From Colias croceus (taxonomy: Eukaryota > Arthropoda > Insecta > Lepidoptera > Pieridae), in the NCBI RefSeq assembly GCF_905220415.1, contig NC_059551.1, positions 3,544,001-3,608,000 on the forward strand: 64,000 nt of DNA, written 5' to 3'. Numbering within the stretch: the stretch's first letter is position 1; each line of letters opens with the position of its first letter. Under the pieces are notes generated by a model. That model did not search any database, had not been told where the DNA came from, and saw only the letters and a list, made by a program, of their open reading frames with translations. Position numbers and translations under genes: made by a program. Positions 1-11,551 of the stretch are shown here, piece by piece.

Positions 1-140
1 GAACGCAGAACGCGGAACGCAGAACGCTCTCTGTCTGCACGGAGCCTAAAGAGTGACATAGGCTACTCGTTAGAGCGGTGAAACATCTCGTTCCCATGGG
101 AATTTCCCTCGTCTGCACGGGTACGTCTGAGTAGTTATGG
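1..140. repeat. degenerate repeat at window edge
   Basis: The first 27 bases repeat a GAACGC(A/G) heptamer-like unit. The following bases (GACATAGGCTACT, CCCATGGGAATTTCC) match phrases that recur in the interspersed repeats elsewhere in the window (for example 12908-13145). This is read as an old interspersed repeat cut by the window edge. Confidence 0.4.
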
Positions 141-236
141 ACGAAAAGCCTTACATGAAATAATATTAAAGATGTTTCTAAAAATATCATAACGAAATTA
201 TTCAACAAATAAATGATACAGTAATCGAAATATTAC

Positions 237-640
237 CTGCATTGGCACGATACGCCGATATTGTATGTAGACATAACAGACGAAGTTTCCAATCGCTGTA
301 CAAGCAATCTTACTTTGTATTGTTTTATAGACTTTGCAAATCATGAAACCAAACTATCGGCTTACAACTCGTGCAAAATGGCAATAAAGATATAAACTGT
401 TTCACATCGTATTTTCCCTTAATTATACTATGGCTTTGTTTAGAAGCTTTATTTGTTGAAATTACGATTGTGTGCTGAAATCGTGTCGACACAATTTTAG
501 TGAACTAAAATTTGATTTACGTTCTTAGATTAGGATTTTAAAAAGCTGTTGTTTTAGTTCTTTGTTCAAAACCTTACTCAAATCACAGTCTTAAATAATT
601 ACATGAAATGAAAAAAGAAAACTTACCACTGTTGTGCCAT
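237..640 (-). CDS. speculative first two exons of a minus-strand gene
   Basis: On the minus strand an ATG in a good context (ACCAATGG, 640-638) starts MAQQ. It is followed at once by a consensus donor (GTAAGT, intron from 626). A second candidate exon, 295-237, has a TACAG acceptor and a GTAATA donor, and the phase fits (TG+C), giving C-DWKLRLLCLHTISAYRANA. Any continuation lies left of the window. No domain is recognised. The ATG lies about 155 bp from, and points away from, the THAP-like exon at 797, so a shared promoter near 650-790 is possible. Chance splice motifs could produce this, so it is a weak call. Confidence 0.18.
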
Positions 641-796
641 TGGTGAATGTATGATTATAAAAATTTGTGCAAAAAATACATTGAGATAGGTATACATATG
701 GAGACGACAACGCATACATCACTTATGTTCCGCTCACCATAAGCCATATGGCTTAACGCTCATTTTTTACTTGTTTTAAAGTGAAACGCATCAAAT

Positions 797-872
797 ATGC
801 CTTCGTGTGTGTTACGATATTGCACAAATAATACAAATAATACGGAAAAGTGCAAAGGAATAACTTTCATAG
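797..872 (+). CDS. first coding exon of a THAP-domain protein (partial)
   Basis: Twenty-five codons start MPSC, have C4 and C9 spaced as in the first half of a C2CH THAP zinc finger, and end EKCKGITF-I before a strong donor (GTAAGTAC at 873). THAP domains typically begin MPxCxxxxC and reach an ITF/ISF-aromatic motif at about this point, and an intron here is common in insect THAP genes. The domain binds DNA, and in insects it occurs both in host regulators and in P-element-type transposases. I could not find the second half (the later C-x2-H pair) downstream. It may be many kilobases away, or this may be an orphan exon. Confidence 0.5.
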
Positions 873-1289
873 GTAAGTACCTAACTGGATAATAATTTTT
901 AAAACTCAGTTAGAGAGATTTTGTTCGTGGTGTCTCCTCCATAATAACTAATATTATCTCAATGAAAAAATACTAAACTGTATTTTTTCAGTAGGTAGCC
1001 ATAGAGTATAAAATATTTTACTTTTTACTTATACAAAATTATGTTGTCTATGAATTGACATTAAAAACATATATTAATTAATGAAATAAATAATAATTAA
1101 TTTGCTATATACATATTACGATAAAAATATAAAAGAATAAAATGACATCACAATATTATAATCATCATAGTCATAAAATGTCTGATGGGAAAAGAAAAAT
1201 ACTGGCTGAAATTTATTCAGTTCCGGTTTAAAAAAAAAGAAAAAAAAAAATAACAATAAATAAGAACTGCATTCATAATTCAAACTCAC

Positions 1290-1478
1290 ACGTGTTGGTG
1301 TCATCTTATTTCCGAACTGTGCGCAGAGATCGCCCTTACTTCGTTCGGGAATCGTGTTCGCCTCCAGTCTATTTTGCGGGATACCATCGCGTGGTCGACT
1401 CAGAGCACGCGTCAAAATGCTTCCAACTTTAAACGCAGCGTTCCTAAACGAAGTTTCGCGCCAATTCAATGAGCCGTT
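1290..1478 (-). other. GC-rich patch with minus-strand ORF and donor
   Basis: This stretch is clearly more GC-rich than its surroundings and holds a minus-strand open frame of about 60 codons beginning MNWRETSFRN. It runs into a GTGAGT donor whose intron would start at 1289. It could be a 5' exon or promoter region of a minus-strand transcript, or a transposon relic. The product is not recognised. Confidence 0.25.
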
Positions 1479-1619
1479 TTAAATGACCATTCCTTTTGAT
1501 ATTTGAAATGTTGTATTTGCCAGATTAATGGAACACATAATTATAAAATTAAAAGTGCATATTATTATATTGTAAGATTGTTTAAATAGTAGGTATATGA
1601 AGATAATAATTCCTTGACG

Positions 1620-1734
1620 TTGATACGACGATTGTTGCGTGTGAAAAAAGTAGTTTGAAATTGAAGTTTACTAGTGAATTGTGTAAAACGATTCTACGGA
1701 AAAAACTTACACATACCGGTTTAACTTAAAAAAC
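1620..1734 (+). other. possible noncoding first exon
   Basis: A unique-looking stretch ends at a consensus donor (GTGAGT, 1735-1740) on the plus strand, just to the right of the GC-rich patch whose donor points the other way. Together they look like a divergent promoter with two first exons. There is no coding potential. It could be a distant 5' UTR exon of a downstream plus-strand gene, but nothing in the sequence links it to one. Confidence 0.18.
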
Positions 1735-2158
1735 GTGAGTAATATGTTTAATATTTATTATAATAAATATTTACTTATTTTTATTTATTAATCGGTTTAA
1801 ATGATTATATTTATGTCTATTTATTAGATTAATGCGATCAGTTTATAATACTTATATATTTAAATTACCAAAAACACTTTAAAAATACAACTTCATTACA
1901 TAATTGTAAATAAAATTAGGTAAGTAATTAAAATAAAAGGTCATAAATAATGTTTAGAGTCACTTAAAATATATTACGCTCATTTGTTTAGATATTAAGT
2001 ATATAAAAGTAAAATGAAAATTTAATTTTAGAATTTTTGGCAACCAATCGTATATTTTAGATAAAAAATGATTATATGCGTACATTTAATTTTAGTGTGA
2101 GTTTAGTTAATAGTCATCATGGGACACATTTAAACTAAAAATGTTTATTGTATTTAAA

Positions 2159-2345
2159 CTAGCTTGCCGCCCGTGATTTCACCCGCTTTGTCTAAAACTT
2201 AGTAAATAATATTATATTAAGACCTTCCTCGAGAATCAGTCTACTGAGTATTTACTAAATAAAAATCGCATCAAAATCCGTTGCGTAGTTGTAAATATCT
2301 AAAAAAGCAGACAGACACAAGTGACTTTGTTTTAAACTACCTATG
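2159..2345 (-). repeat. lepidopteran interspersed repeat, CTAGCTTTCCGCCCGCGGCTTC type
   Basis: It begins AGCTTGCCGCCCGTGATTTC and continues through CACCCGCTTTGTCTAAAACTT, AAATCGCATCAAAATCCGTTG and GACTTTGTTTTAAACT. The same order, reversed, is seen at 6240-6435 and 33170-33365, and the same orientation at 40344-40525. This is a short non-autonomous element family of the genome. Confidence 0.6.
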
Positions 2346-2677
2346 TAGTATACTATGCCTCCAGTGATAGTTAATGAGAATTATTAACGAATAACTTATA
2401 TTAAAAAATTATTCAAGAATCGCGTCAATTAGTAAATTCGAGTCTGTTACATTTTTCCATTGGTGTTAATACTTCGCAATTTAACATTTAAATAAACATA
2501 TTATTTTACATTTTGATATGAATATGAATCAGAATTGTACACAGGTATTAGTAAAAATTATTGTTGTTTTATAATTTACACATAATGATAAATTATTTTC
2601 ATAATCGCTCGGACAATTCCCAGTGGAAATGTTAGGTACAATAAACAATTTTTGAGGAATCTTAAGTTTACTTTTAT

Positions 2678-2735
2678 CGGTTTTTAACCGACTTCAAAAA
2701 AAGGAGGAGGTTATCAATTCGGCCGGTATATAATT
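2678..2735 (+). repeat. fragment of ACCGACTTCAAAAA repeat
   Basis: TTTTTAACCGACTTCAAAAA followed by GGAGGAGGTTATCAATTCGG is the same left end as the longer copy at 11097, here broken off after about 58 bp. Confidence 0.6.
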
Positions 2736-3717
2736 TCTTTTTATAAGTTGTTTTACCTAAAATATCAAGAATTGTACCTAGTTGATTTACGCAATAAAAA
2801 TTATATAGTTAACTATTGTATAAATTAAAATGAATAACATAGAACTGCTTCATTTTAAGTAGACGTTTCAGGAATTCGGATTTTTTTAAAATAACGGTGA
2901 TGTATAAATTGTGCTCGATAAAAAGACAGCTGGACCAAATTGTTTCTTCCCTCAATTTATTCAAACCATAAATACCTCCAATATCATTTAGATTCAAAAA
3001 TTTAATCTACAGAGCATTGGCTCTAATATTCTTTAAGCAATTTTGTGGGACCACGTTTTTATTTCTTTCATAACGGTATTTTATAGCTCAACTCCGATTT
3101 TTGTATTAAAAATTATATTGTTTAAAGTTCAATAAAATTAATATCGTTTTAGAAGCCGGGTCATAAACATGAAATTATCCAAGCACCATCTGATATGGCT
3201 TTAAATTAGGTTTAAAAGTTGTTTTTTTTGTATTAGCTCCTTTTCTAGCCTGTGAGGAATGAATAATTATAGTGTATGATCCTATGCGTAGTTTAATCGT
3301 CGTTGTAAACTGTTTAAGTCGAATATAAAATAATTTGAATATTATGTTTTATTTATTTTGAATATTGCGCATGTATTTGGATGGAAAAGCGTGTATGTGT
3401 ATCGATAAATTATTTATCTAGCACCCACTAGCAGCTAGCTACTAGTTATTATTCTATGCTATTAGGGGAATATAAACTGATTAATATTTATAGAAACATT
3501 ATTATGTGGCGATAAAAGATCTACGTAGTACGTAGGTAGAGAAAGCTTTGATATTAAACATATTATGTAAAAGTTGAAGTGATAAACAAAAGCACTCGAA
3601 TGAATGTGATTGATTATACTATTATTTTAATAAAGAGCCACCTAATAAATATGTACCTATAGTAATTTTAAGAAACTAAGTATTACAACTAAACGTTAAC
3701 AAAGACACACAAAGACA

Positions 3718-3900
3718 TGGATATAAAAAAAGACGGGTTGCACTCCGGGAGTGCCGGCAGAAGTGAAAACTCGTTCAGCATGTTTGATATTTTGGAATGG
3801 TATCCGTCTTACGCATGGAATATAAGGGCTAAAAAAAAAAAACATTTGTCTTACGCTTTTTCGATCAGGCCACGTGTCCTGACGCGAGTTTAAGATTTTA
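3718..3900 (+). repeat. interspersed repeat, CACTCSGGGASTGCCG type
   Basis: It starts with an A-rich run and GACGGGTTGCACTCCGGGAG, and includes GATCAGGCCACGTGTCCTGA. It shares the CACTC(C/G)GGGA(G/C)TGCCG head with 32515-32690. The A-rich head and GC-rich core suggest a short transposable element. The class is unknown. Confidence 0.4.
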
Positions 3901-4334
3901 TACCCAACGCCGCTAAAGAAGTTTTCATTTCAAACAATACACAGAAATAACTTTATAACAGGTCTACAAATAATGTTTATCCACGAAGCAAACAGTGAAA
4001 GCAGCTCGATTTTTGCACGAAACAACTTTTAATGTGTTCAGGATTAATAAAACAACATTTCATAAATCTGTCTGCCTTATATTTATTGCGTGTTGCAGTT
4101 AAACAAAACCATTGCGATAAAAATAAACGTTTGCAAAAATACATGTTTACATGGTTTACCTTTACTTCTTTGTACGCGTACATCGAACTCAGATTATTTT
4201 TTCTATATTCTATCTATCTCTATCTCTTCTCTATACAATGTCGATGGGCCCTGGAGGGTACTTACTTGAAATACGGGAGATAAAAAATTTTGCTAAAAGA
4301 AACAATTCATTTATTTTTAAATAGATATAACTGC

Positions 4335-4367
4335 ATTCAAAGATTTTCCACCCGAAAATCTTTGAAT
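4335..4367. other. perfect 13-bp stem hairpin
   Basis: ATTCAAAGATTTT, a 7-base loop, then AAAATCTTTGAAT. It sits beside the coding-like fragment at 4370-4515. No function is implied by the sequence alone. Confidence 0.4.
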
Positions 4368-4369
4368 CA

Positions 4370-4515
4370 ACATCTATTTTTCATACCCCGTGACAAGATT
4401 AGGTATGGCACAACAACGTTTCCCGGGGCAGCTATTCTTTCTATAACATCTATTTCCACAACACCTCCTTCTAATGCAGAATATTCACCTGTATAGTCTC
4501 CCTCAAGATTTGAAA
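4370..4515 (-). pseudogene. coding-like fragment, unidentified
   Basis: The minus-strand frame reads NLEGDYTGEYSALEGGVVEI and then continues to ...LILSRGMKNRC and a stop, with a TGA three codons upstream. The residue make-up (acidic, Gly, Val rich) looks more like real protein than translated intergenic DNA. There is no ATG, no convincing splice site and no family I recognise, so it is best read as a fragment of a decayed gene or transposase. Confidence 0.22.
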
Positions 4516-4744
4516 TTCACAGATAGTTTTAGCACTTAGTCCTTTGAGCATCGAAGACTGATATTGACCGTTAGGAAATAGTTGAAGAAGAATCCATACA
4601 ATATAGAGTGATAGACTATCCCTTTATAGCTCTGTATGGTTTTATTAAACTTAGCTTTTATCTAAGACTCAAACTTGTCATTACGTAGGTTGAAGTGACG
4701 TAATAGCAATCAGACGTAGGTGATAATATGGGGATAACGATGGC

Positions 4745-5258
4745 TGTTTTCCAATTACAGAGCATAATGCGACTCAGTGGCGCACAATGCCGAATTATGC
4801 TGATGCTTAATTGGAACGTGAAACGCACTAGCAGGTTGCGCTAAGTTCAGTGTTGAAAAAAAAATCATAGAGTTAGCAATAACCTCATTAATGTGTAAAT
4901 AAAGTGGTATACATAATAATTGGTTGAAAACTATTTACGGTTATTTTAAGTAATTTGGATTTTGATTACCTATTTCATAAACATTTTTTTCAATGTTTGT
5001 ACCTTCATACATACTTATATTTATTTTTTTAACACAATTTGAATTAACTTTGATTATTTCGAAAAAACTACAATGAAACGAAAGCTTTAATTTTTTTTTC
5101 CAACAATTAATAATTACTAACGATAAATCGATTGCTCGCATCAATTCACGCGCATTACTTTGAAGAGTGCTCGATTGTGCGAAGCGTTGCTGTAGTTGGA
5201 ACATTCAACGTTAAGCATTATGCCGCATAATGCGCTCTAGTGCTGTAATTGGAAAACA
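4745..5258. mobile_element. MITE with 16-bp terminal inverted repeats
   Basis: Both ends are TGTTTTCCAATTACAG in inverted orientation. Inside each end lie further related motifs (GCATAATGCG and AAGCATTATGCCGCATAATG). The 514-bp element has no transposase. A target-site duplication is not obvious, so the superfamily is open. Confidence 0.6.
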
Positions 5259-6239
5259 CGGATAGATAGACACACTATAGATAAAATAAAGTAGGAATTA
5301 CGAAATTGGTAATGTAAATGTCAAAGTTAGAATTATAATGTATTAGCTACTCGCCCTGGTTCCACCCGTACTCCGTAGGTTTATTTGTTTTTGTAGTTTT
5401 GTAATTTTTTAATATTTATCATCTATATTTTAAGCGGACATAAATAAAATTCAACCAATTTTTTGTTTTAGTTAGTACAATGCACCTGTTTTATCCTTGG
5501 TCGAAAGCTTGTATAGCTTATTGTGTTATTCTGGTATAAGCTACATCATTGCCAGGTATCATCATAATTTGATGAGTGGTTTTCACGTGAAAGAGGAACA
5601 AACATACATACATGCATCCATCATCAACTTTCACGTTTATAATATAAGTAAGATAAGATAAATATAATAAATTTGTACACGTTGTTAAAAAAGTTATTTC
5701 ATCCAGATTATCAAAGGACAGAACATTCCCTGTATTTATTTTGTTTGATTCACCAAATTTGTAGCTTTTTGCATCAACAAAATATATTCAAACATATATA
5801 TAAGGACAAAAAGCAATTTTAGAACGAGTAGAGCTAGTACGAAGCGTTGTAAACAGTGTGCCTCGCATTTGATTGGAATTTTTAAATAAATGAATCTAGA
5901 AATCACCAGGTATATTCCAGAATAAAAAAGTTTACTTTTTCATAAGGACCTTGACTATATGGTTGAAGAATAACTTCATGAACATATTCAAGTAGCGAAA
6001 CTAATTGGGAATTCTTGATTCAAACTTCATTGTATAATGCTCTATTTCATTTAGCTCTATGAAATTCAGCCAAAAAAAAAATAAGGTTCATAAACTTCCT
6101 GAGCAATTTGCTAACCAAGTAAACAATTCAGAAGTTATCAATACCTGAGCGTGAAACTTAGTTCCTGGATAATTGCATCGTTGCTTGGACTAAGTGAGTG
6201 GTTACATTGCTTCTTTAATATTACTATTTTCATCACTAC

Positions 6240-6435
6240 TCACTACAGAGTATAAAGCAAAGCCGCTTCTCGTGCCTGTCCTAGTGTTTGTATACATATA
6301 TGCTTAGATCTTTAAAACTACACAACGGATTTTGATGCAGTTTTTATAGATAGTAATTCAAGAGGAGGGATTTAGTATATGATTAATTAGGTTTAAAACA
6401 AAGCGGGAAAAGCCGTGGGCGGAAAGCTAGTGTAC
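6240..6435 (+). repeat. lepidopteran interspersed repeat
   Basis: It contains GAGTATAAAGCAAAGCCGCTT, CGGATTTTGATGCAGTTTTT and GGGCGGAAAGCTAGT in that order, as in the copy at 33170-33365. There is no coding content. Confidence 0.6.
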
Positions 6436-6861
6436 ATTATAAGGCAATCAGAACATGATAGATTATATCATATTTAAACCTTTTAGCGGCCACAATAACT
6501 AAAATAAATCGTTATTTTGATGAGAAATTACCTTGAAAATGCTCCGAGATAAAATGTAATTGCTTTCAGACCATTAATAATTATGGCAGACGATTGATGG
6601 CCGCTTTAAAAAGCGAAGAATACGTCCTTTGCAATACGAGATTAACCCTAACAATAGATTTTATTACAAGCTAATGTAATAGAAATGAATATTACCCAAG
6701 GCGTATTCGTATTATCTGTATAAAAAGAATAGGATTTACAAAAGAGGGGATCTAAATACTCCTTTTATGGGTTATACAATATTTTTGGAAATCTTTTGTA
6801 TTTTAGAAATATTCATGTAGGTATTAACAAATGAAACGCATCAATTATATTAAACACTAGA

Positions 6862-7052
6862 GGTCCGCCCCGGCTTCACCCGTGGTACATATTTCGCAAT
6901 AAAAGGTATGTAGCCACCTAGCCTATGTCCTTTCTAGTTTATCAAAATATCTCCATACCAAATTTCATGCAAATTGGTTCAGTAGTTTAGGCGTGATTGT
7001 GTAACAGACAGACAGACAGAGTTACTTTCGCATTTATAATATTAGTATGGAT
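6862..7052 (-). repeat. lepidopteran interspersed repeat
   Basis: It runs from GTCCGCCCCGGCTTCACCCG to CAGACAGACAGACAGAG and TTCGCATTTATAATATTAGT. It is the reverse of the copy at 10752-10940. The internal phrase CCATACCAAATTTCATGCAA is shared with 12908-13145 and 14229-14464. Confidence 0.65.
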
Positions 7053-7389
7053 TTTTCAGGAAACATATTTTTACATCATTTAAACCACGAGCGCTCTCCA
7101 TTAAAATTTTCCGGTCTTTTTCTTTTTGCACCTTTAGCATTGCTTCTAATATTTTTTTCCATTTGAATATACTTTTAAAGTTGTAGTAAATTACAAATAC
7201 TGGGAAAAAGGATTATACTTGTAAGCTGGATGTAAGCTGTATTTTATGGAATAAAATAACTTTTAATTGGAAAACAGTGACACACGAGAAGTGAAATGTT
7301 TTGGACAAATCCTGTATTAAAAAGCGAATCGATTTGCATGTTGTTTTACGTCCTGGCTCTGTTTGGTGTTACGCCAAATGGGTTTCTAA

Positions 7390-7411
7390 TCTATAAACAA
7401 TTGTTTATAGA
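7390..7411. other. perfect 22-bp palindrome at a transposon edge
   Basis: TCTATAAACAA is followed directly by its reverse complement TTGTTTATAGA. Its right end overlaps the left end of the element that begins near 7408. Confidence 0.5.
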
Positions 7412-8640
7412 TAGGGAGGCGAGGTAGCTAAATGACGTAATTCAACGGCGTCGTCGAGACTTATCAAAATCGAAAGAGAAAATAATTTCGAAAAGAAAAG
7501 CTTCTATGGTAAAAACCATTTTAGCGGTGGGTTTGGCGTGTACGGATTTTCAAAAATGTAAAAAAAAAACAGTTACTTGGGCATTCTCGAGCGCGTCAGA
7601 TATTCATACTACGTATGCCCCAAGTCCCTCTGATAACAACGGTATACTAATCTGCCGGTTTGCGTGGTGGGGCTAGGCATATAAATTCGTCAAAAATGCA
7701 CAAAAAAAAAATTTACTCGAGCGCGTCAGATTTTCGGAAGGGGTGTTAAGTAGGCCCCAAGGAAGCTCCCCTTAAAAAAACTGACGATTACGACATGACG
7801 ATAAGTTATGATGAATTTTTGAAAATGCAGAAAAAAAGAGTCCTTTTGAAATACTCGAGCGCGTCAGATTTTCATAGGGGAGGTTTATCTCGGTATCCTG
7901 AAAGAATATTTTCTTAATCTGACAAAAATGTTGGTGGGTTCTCTTAATCTGACCGAAAAAGGTTTGTGGGTTTCTTTTTTTTAATCATCGTTATTTCATA
8001 TCAATTTTTCTTAACTCCCTCAGTTTTCGAGATATACACAAAAAACCGGGAGTTTGACTTTTTACGACGCTTCAAGTAAAAAAAGTTTTAACTTTGGACA
8101 AAAATGAAAAGAGACCTTTTTTTGTAAAATAAAATTACCTTTTTTGTTTATTTAAACTTTTTTTTTGGAAAAAGTAAAGTTCGCGACTTATATGCTGCAA
8201 CGCGTTTTTCGGAAGATGAAATGGCTCCTCCAGACTTCCGGTCATGCGGAAACCGGCAGATTTTGTATTTTTAGTAAGTTTTAGATTATATTCTTCAAAA
8301 TAAAAATAAAATCAATCGCGCTCGAGAATGCCGGATTAACGTTTTTTTTTTACAAGTTCGCGACCCTATAACTCGGCGGCGTCAAGGACTTATGGTCAGA
8401 TTAGTTAAATTTAGTCTTAAAACACTAAAATCAACCCCCAATATCTTAATCTGACGCGCTCGAGTATTTCAGACTATCGATTTTTTTTTACTAATCTGAT
8501 CGTCTATCCTTGGCGCGCGTCACTACATATAGAGCTAAATAGTTAACAAGGTTGTTCTATTAGGTCTTAGGTATCTCTCATATCTTAAACTGCCACGCTC
8601 GAGTATTACAGAAAATTCCCCTCTTCGCCTCCCTATCTAT
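7408..8640. mobile_element. 1.2-kb DNA-transposon-like element with reiterated motifs
   Basis: The ends are inverted copies of TAGATAGGGAGGCGA (7408-7422 and 8625-8639), possibly bounded by TA. CTCGAGCGCGTCAGAT occurs at 7586, 7716 and 7854 in one orientation, and as its reverse at 8317, 8449 and 8590 (two of these degenerate). The element therefore has a long-range mirrored layout. Phrases such as TCTTAATCTGAC recur in the middle. There is no ORF of useful length. It is read as a non-autonomous element whose repeated motifs may be transposase-binding sites. The superfamily is not assigned. Confidence 0.55.
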
Positions 8641-10750
8641 TAAGCTCCTATAGAAATGTCGCTCGACTGTGTTGGTTTAGTTTCTATTGGTAACTAATTG
8701 AATAGCTATGAATTTTTTAAAACATTTTAATTTGATTTAACATTGAAATTATTTTGTGTAACAGATTGATTTCCGAGATAGTTATTACGTTGCGTTGTTA
8801 TCTACTTATATTGAAAAAAATAATAGTGAAAATATTAGGTTTTCTTGGAAATAGATAGATCCGCAATTGTCATGACATAAAGATTACATATAAATTACAC
8901 AAATAGGTAATAGAAGAAGGCAAAATAGAGGAATAATAATAGATATAAATAAGCAATGGTTTTAAGAGGTAGTAAAATTTACTAATGTATTAATTTTAAT
9001 TTGAATGGAAAAATAAGGTATAATATAACTGTAATAATGATAAAAAAGAACTTATTAAATACTATTCGTTTTTCAGTAGATAAGTTTCTCCGTAACCTTA
9101 CTTTTAACTCTCAATGCTCTTTGAGCAATTTTACCCGTTTCCATCTCCGCGGTTTGTCCGTGCTGCTGAATCACCGATAAATTTATCTTTATTGAAAAGT
9201 GATCAATCTTGCGCCTTCACTGAGACACTTTCAATCCCTGCAGGAAATAAATCTTAGATGGTTTTATAATTGGCGCATTCCACGTAAGCATTGCTTGTCC
9301 ACTATTGGACAAAAAGTTTATGGTTGTCAAAAATAACGTTTATGTTACAAGGTATTGGCAATATTGATTGCTGCACTGTTTCCGCGCATTAATAAAATTC
9401 TCTATTTTGTAGTATGGTGTAAACAAAAAACTGTAAGGTACTGTAATTTATTATTAGGCTTAAAATTAATCCTTTCGTTATAAATTATAATCATGTGTGA
9501 TGAGAAATTAAATTGTTTGTTTATGTTATCTCCACGATTGCTCCATAATTGGTTTCGTTACTAGTGGAAATTAGAGGCTTAGCCTCAATGTTCTAAGCAA
9601 GCCTACAACGTATGTTGACTAACTGTATAATAATCATATATATTATCTTTTTCATGCATGTCAGTATGATGATAAAAATAAACGTTGGTACATATATGTT
9701 TGAATACATTGCAACTACAAAAGATTTGAGAAAGAATTAAAAAAAATATATTCATTTCCACAAAAGCTCTTGGGTACATGTTTAACATTATTTTGTTTCA
9801 TAAAAATGAGTTTCACAGGTCCGCGCTTTATTATTAAAACGGTAAGAAAATCGTGTTGTTTTAAAAGCAATTTCGGGAGGTGGAATTTGTTGTATACAAG
9901 AGCGTTGTTTGTCTTATTGACAGATATATGAAAGGGAAAGTATTTCAGTTCGTTTTTCTAGGTGTTGTTTATTTGTGAGCCGTGTAACTATATCTACATT
10001 CTCACTTTGGCCTTGCCGTATAAAACGCGTAAAGTCATTATTTAGAGAAGCACCAGGGACATGATGTTTTAATATCACATAAAAGGTTATGAAGTTTTAA
10101 TTACAAACTTTCATCTAGTTTTGTTGTGATGAAGGTTACTTTTCCTACCTTCATTTTTTGTTCTACAAAACAAAACACTATTAAATAGAAGCTACCAAAT
10201 TCGATTAGGTATAGTTATAACTATTAATAATATATGTATCTTAATATATCTTAATAAATTTTAGTTGTCATTTATAAATATTTTTATAACGACAGTAAGT
10301 ACAATAAAATATTTTAATATCTTCATATTTGGCAGAAAGGTTAGGAAAGGAACAGTCATAAGTTTGACTTAAATTATGAACATTAGAAATCGAGTTTCAT
10401 GGTTCTTGTTAACATCATTCTCACCTTACATAATCAAACCACGTTTATTTGGTCCGCTTTTAGCTCAGATGGTGCAATTCAAGTGAAGAGGGGTCGTAAG
10501 TACATCCCTCTTAGTTCGTTAGCGAACTGACATCATGAACAACTTCTTATTAGTGTCTCATCCATAATACTGGAAAATGAGTACAAGAATTTCACTCGGG
10601 GTTTTTTGTACTGGGTAAAAATGTATAGTTTTTATGAATGCATTTTATAATATTGAAGGCTCGTGATCCGGATCCATACAACCTATATAATATAAAAGTA
10701 ATACATAAAGGTATGAATCAGAAAAGTGTTTGTTAAGTTTGAATATGATA
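8641..10750. other. AT-rich intergenic stretch, nothing identified
   Basis: No ORF over 61 codons, no domain, no splice-linked exon pair and no clear repeat boundary were found. Scattered homopolymers and (TA)-rich runs only. Confidence 0.4.
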
Positions 10751-10751
10751 T

Positions 10752-10940
10752 CCATACTATAATATTATAAATGCGAAAGTAACTCTGTCTGTCTGTCTGT
10801 TACTCAATTACGCCTAAACAACTGAACTAATTTGCATGAAATTTGGTATGGAGATATTTTGATACCCGAGAAAGGTAAGGAAAGCTACCTTTTATTGCGA
10901 AATATGTACAACGGGCGAAGCCGGGGCGGACCACTAGTAT
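10752..10940 (+). repeat. lepidopteran interspersed repeat
   Basis: It starts CCATACTATAATATTATAAA, then TGCGAAAGTAACTCTGTCTG, TTTGGTATGGAGATATTTTG, and ends CGAAGCCGGGGCGGACCACT. It is the same family, same orientation, as 40022-40208. Confidence 0.65.
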
Positions 10941-11096
10941 TAAATAATCTGCTTAGACCACCCAATATCTAGTGCTTACATAAGAATAGCGGCTTGAATT
11001 CGTTTGGAACTAGATGTCGTCTTAAATATGGCAGAGTCCAGATTAGATACTTTGTATAATATTTTGCAATGTAAAACATTGATAAAATATAGTATT

Positions 11097-11550
11097 TTTT
11101 TAACCGACTTCAAAAAAAAGGAGGAGGTTATCAATTCGGCCGGTATATTTTTTTTTTTTTTTTTTTTTTTTTTATGTATGTACACCGATTACTCCGAGGT
11201 TTCTGAACCGATTTACGTGATTCTTTTTTTGTTCGATGCGGGATGGTGTCGAATTGGTCCCATAAAAATTTTATTCCGCTAGGCCTAGTAGTTTTTATTT
11301 TATGAGCATTTTTGTCTGTACTCGATGACTTAATTTCAATGTAGCAAGTAACTTTGATTCACTTCCCGGTAACCGATTGAGCTGAAATTTTGTATACGAA
11401 TGTAAATTGGATAGCGATGAAACATTATCATGACATGGAGCTGATCTGATTATGGAATCGGAAGGTGGCCATAGGAACTCAGTAATATATTGACTCAACT
11501 TTATCGAGTCTGGGCTCGTTTGATTCGTGTTGAAAAATACACTAAAAAGT
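11097..11550 (+). repeat. lepidopteran ACCGACTTCAAAAA repeat, long copy
   Basis: It begins TTTTAACCGACTTCAAAAA, GGAGGAGGTTATCAATTCGG, then a T-run of about 25 and CACCGATTACTCCGAGGTTT, GATGGTGTCGAATTGGTCCC. The same head is at 2678 and 52093. It runs up to the foldback at 11552, whose outer stem carries the same ACCGACTTCAAAAA motif, so the two may be parts of one composite element. Open frames here arise from the poly-T and are not genes. Confidence 0.6.
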
Positions 11551-11551
11551 A

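Noticed and set aside
10976..11282. 69- and 92-residue ORFs on both strands
   Set aside because: They span the poly-T / poly-A tract of an interspersed repeat.
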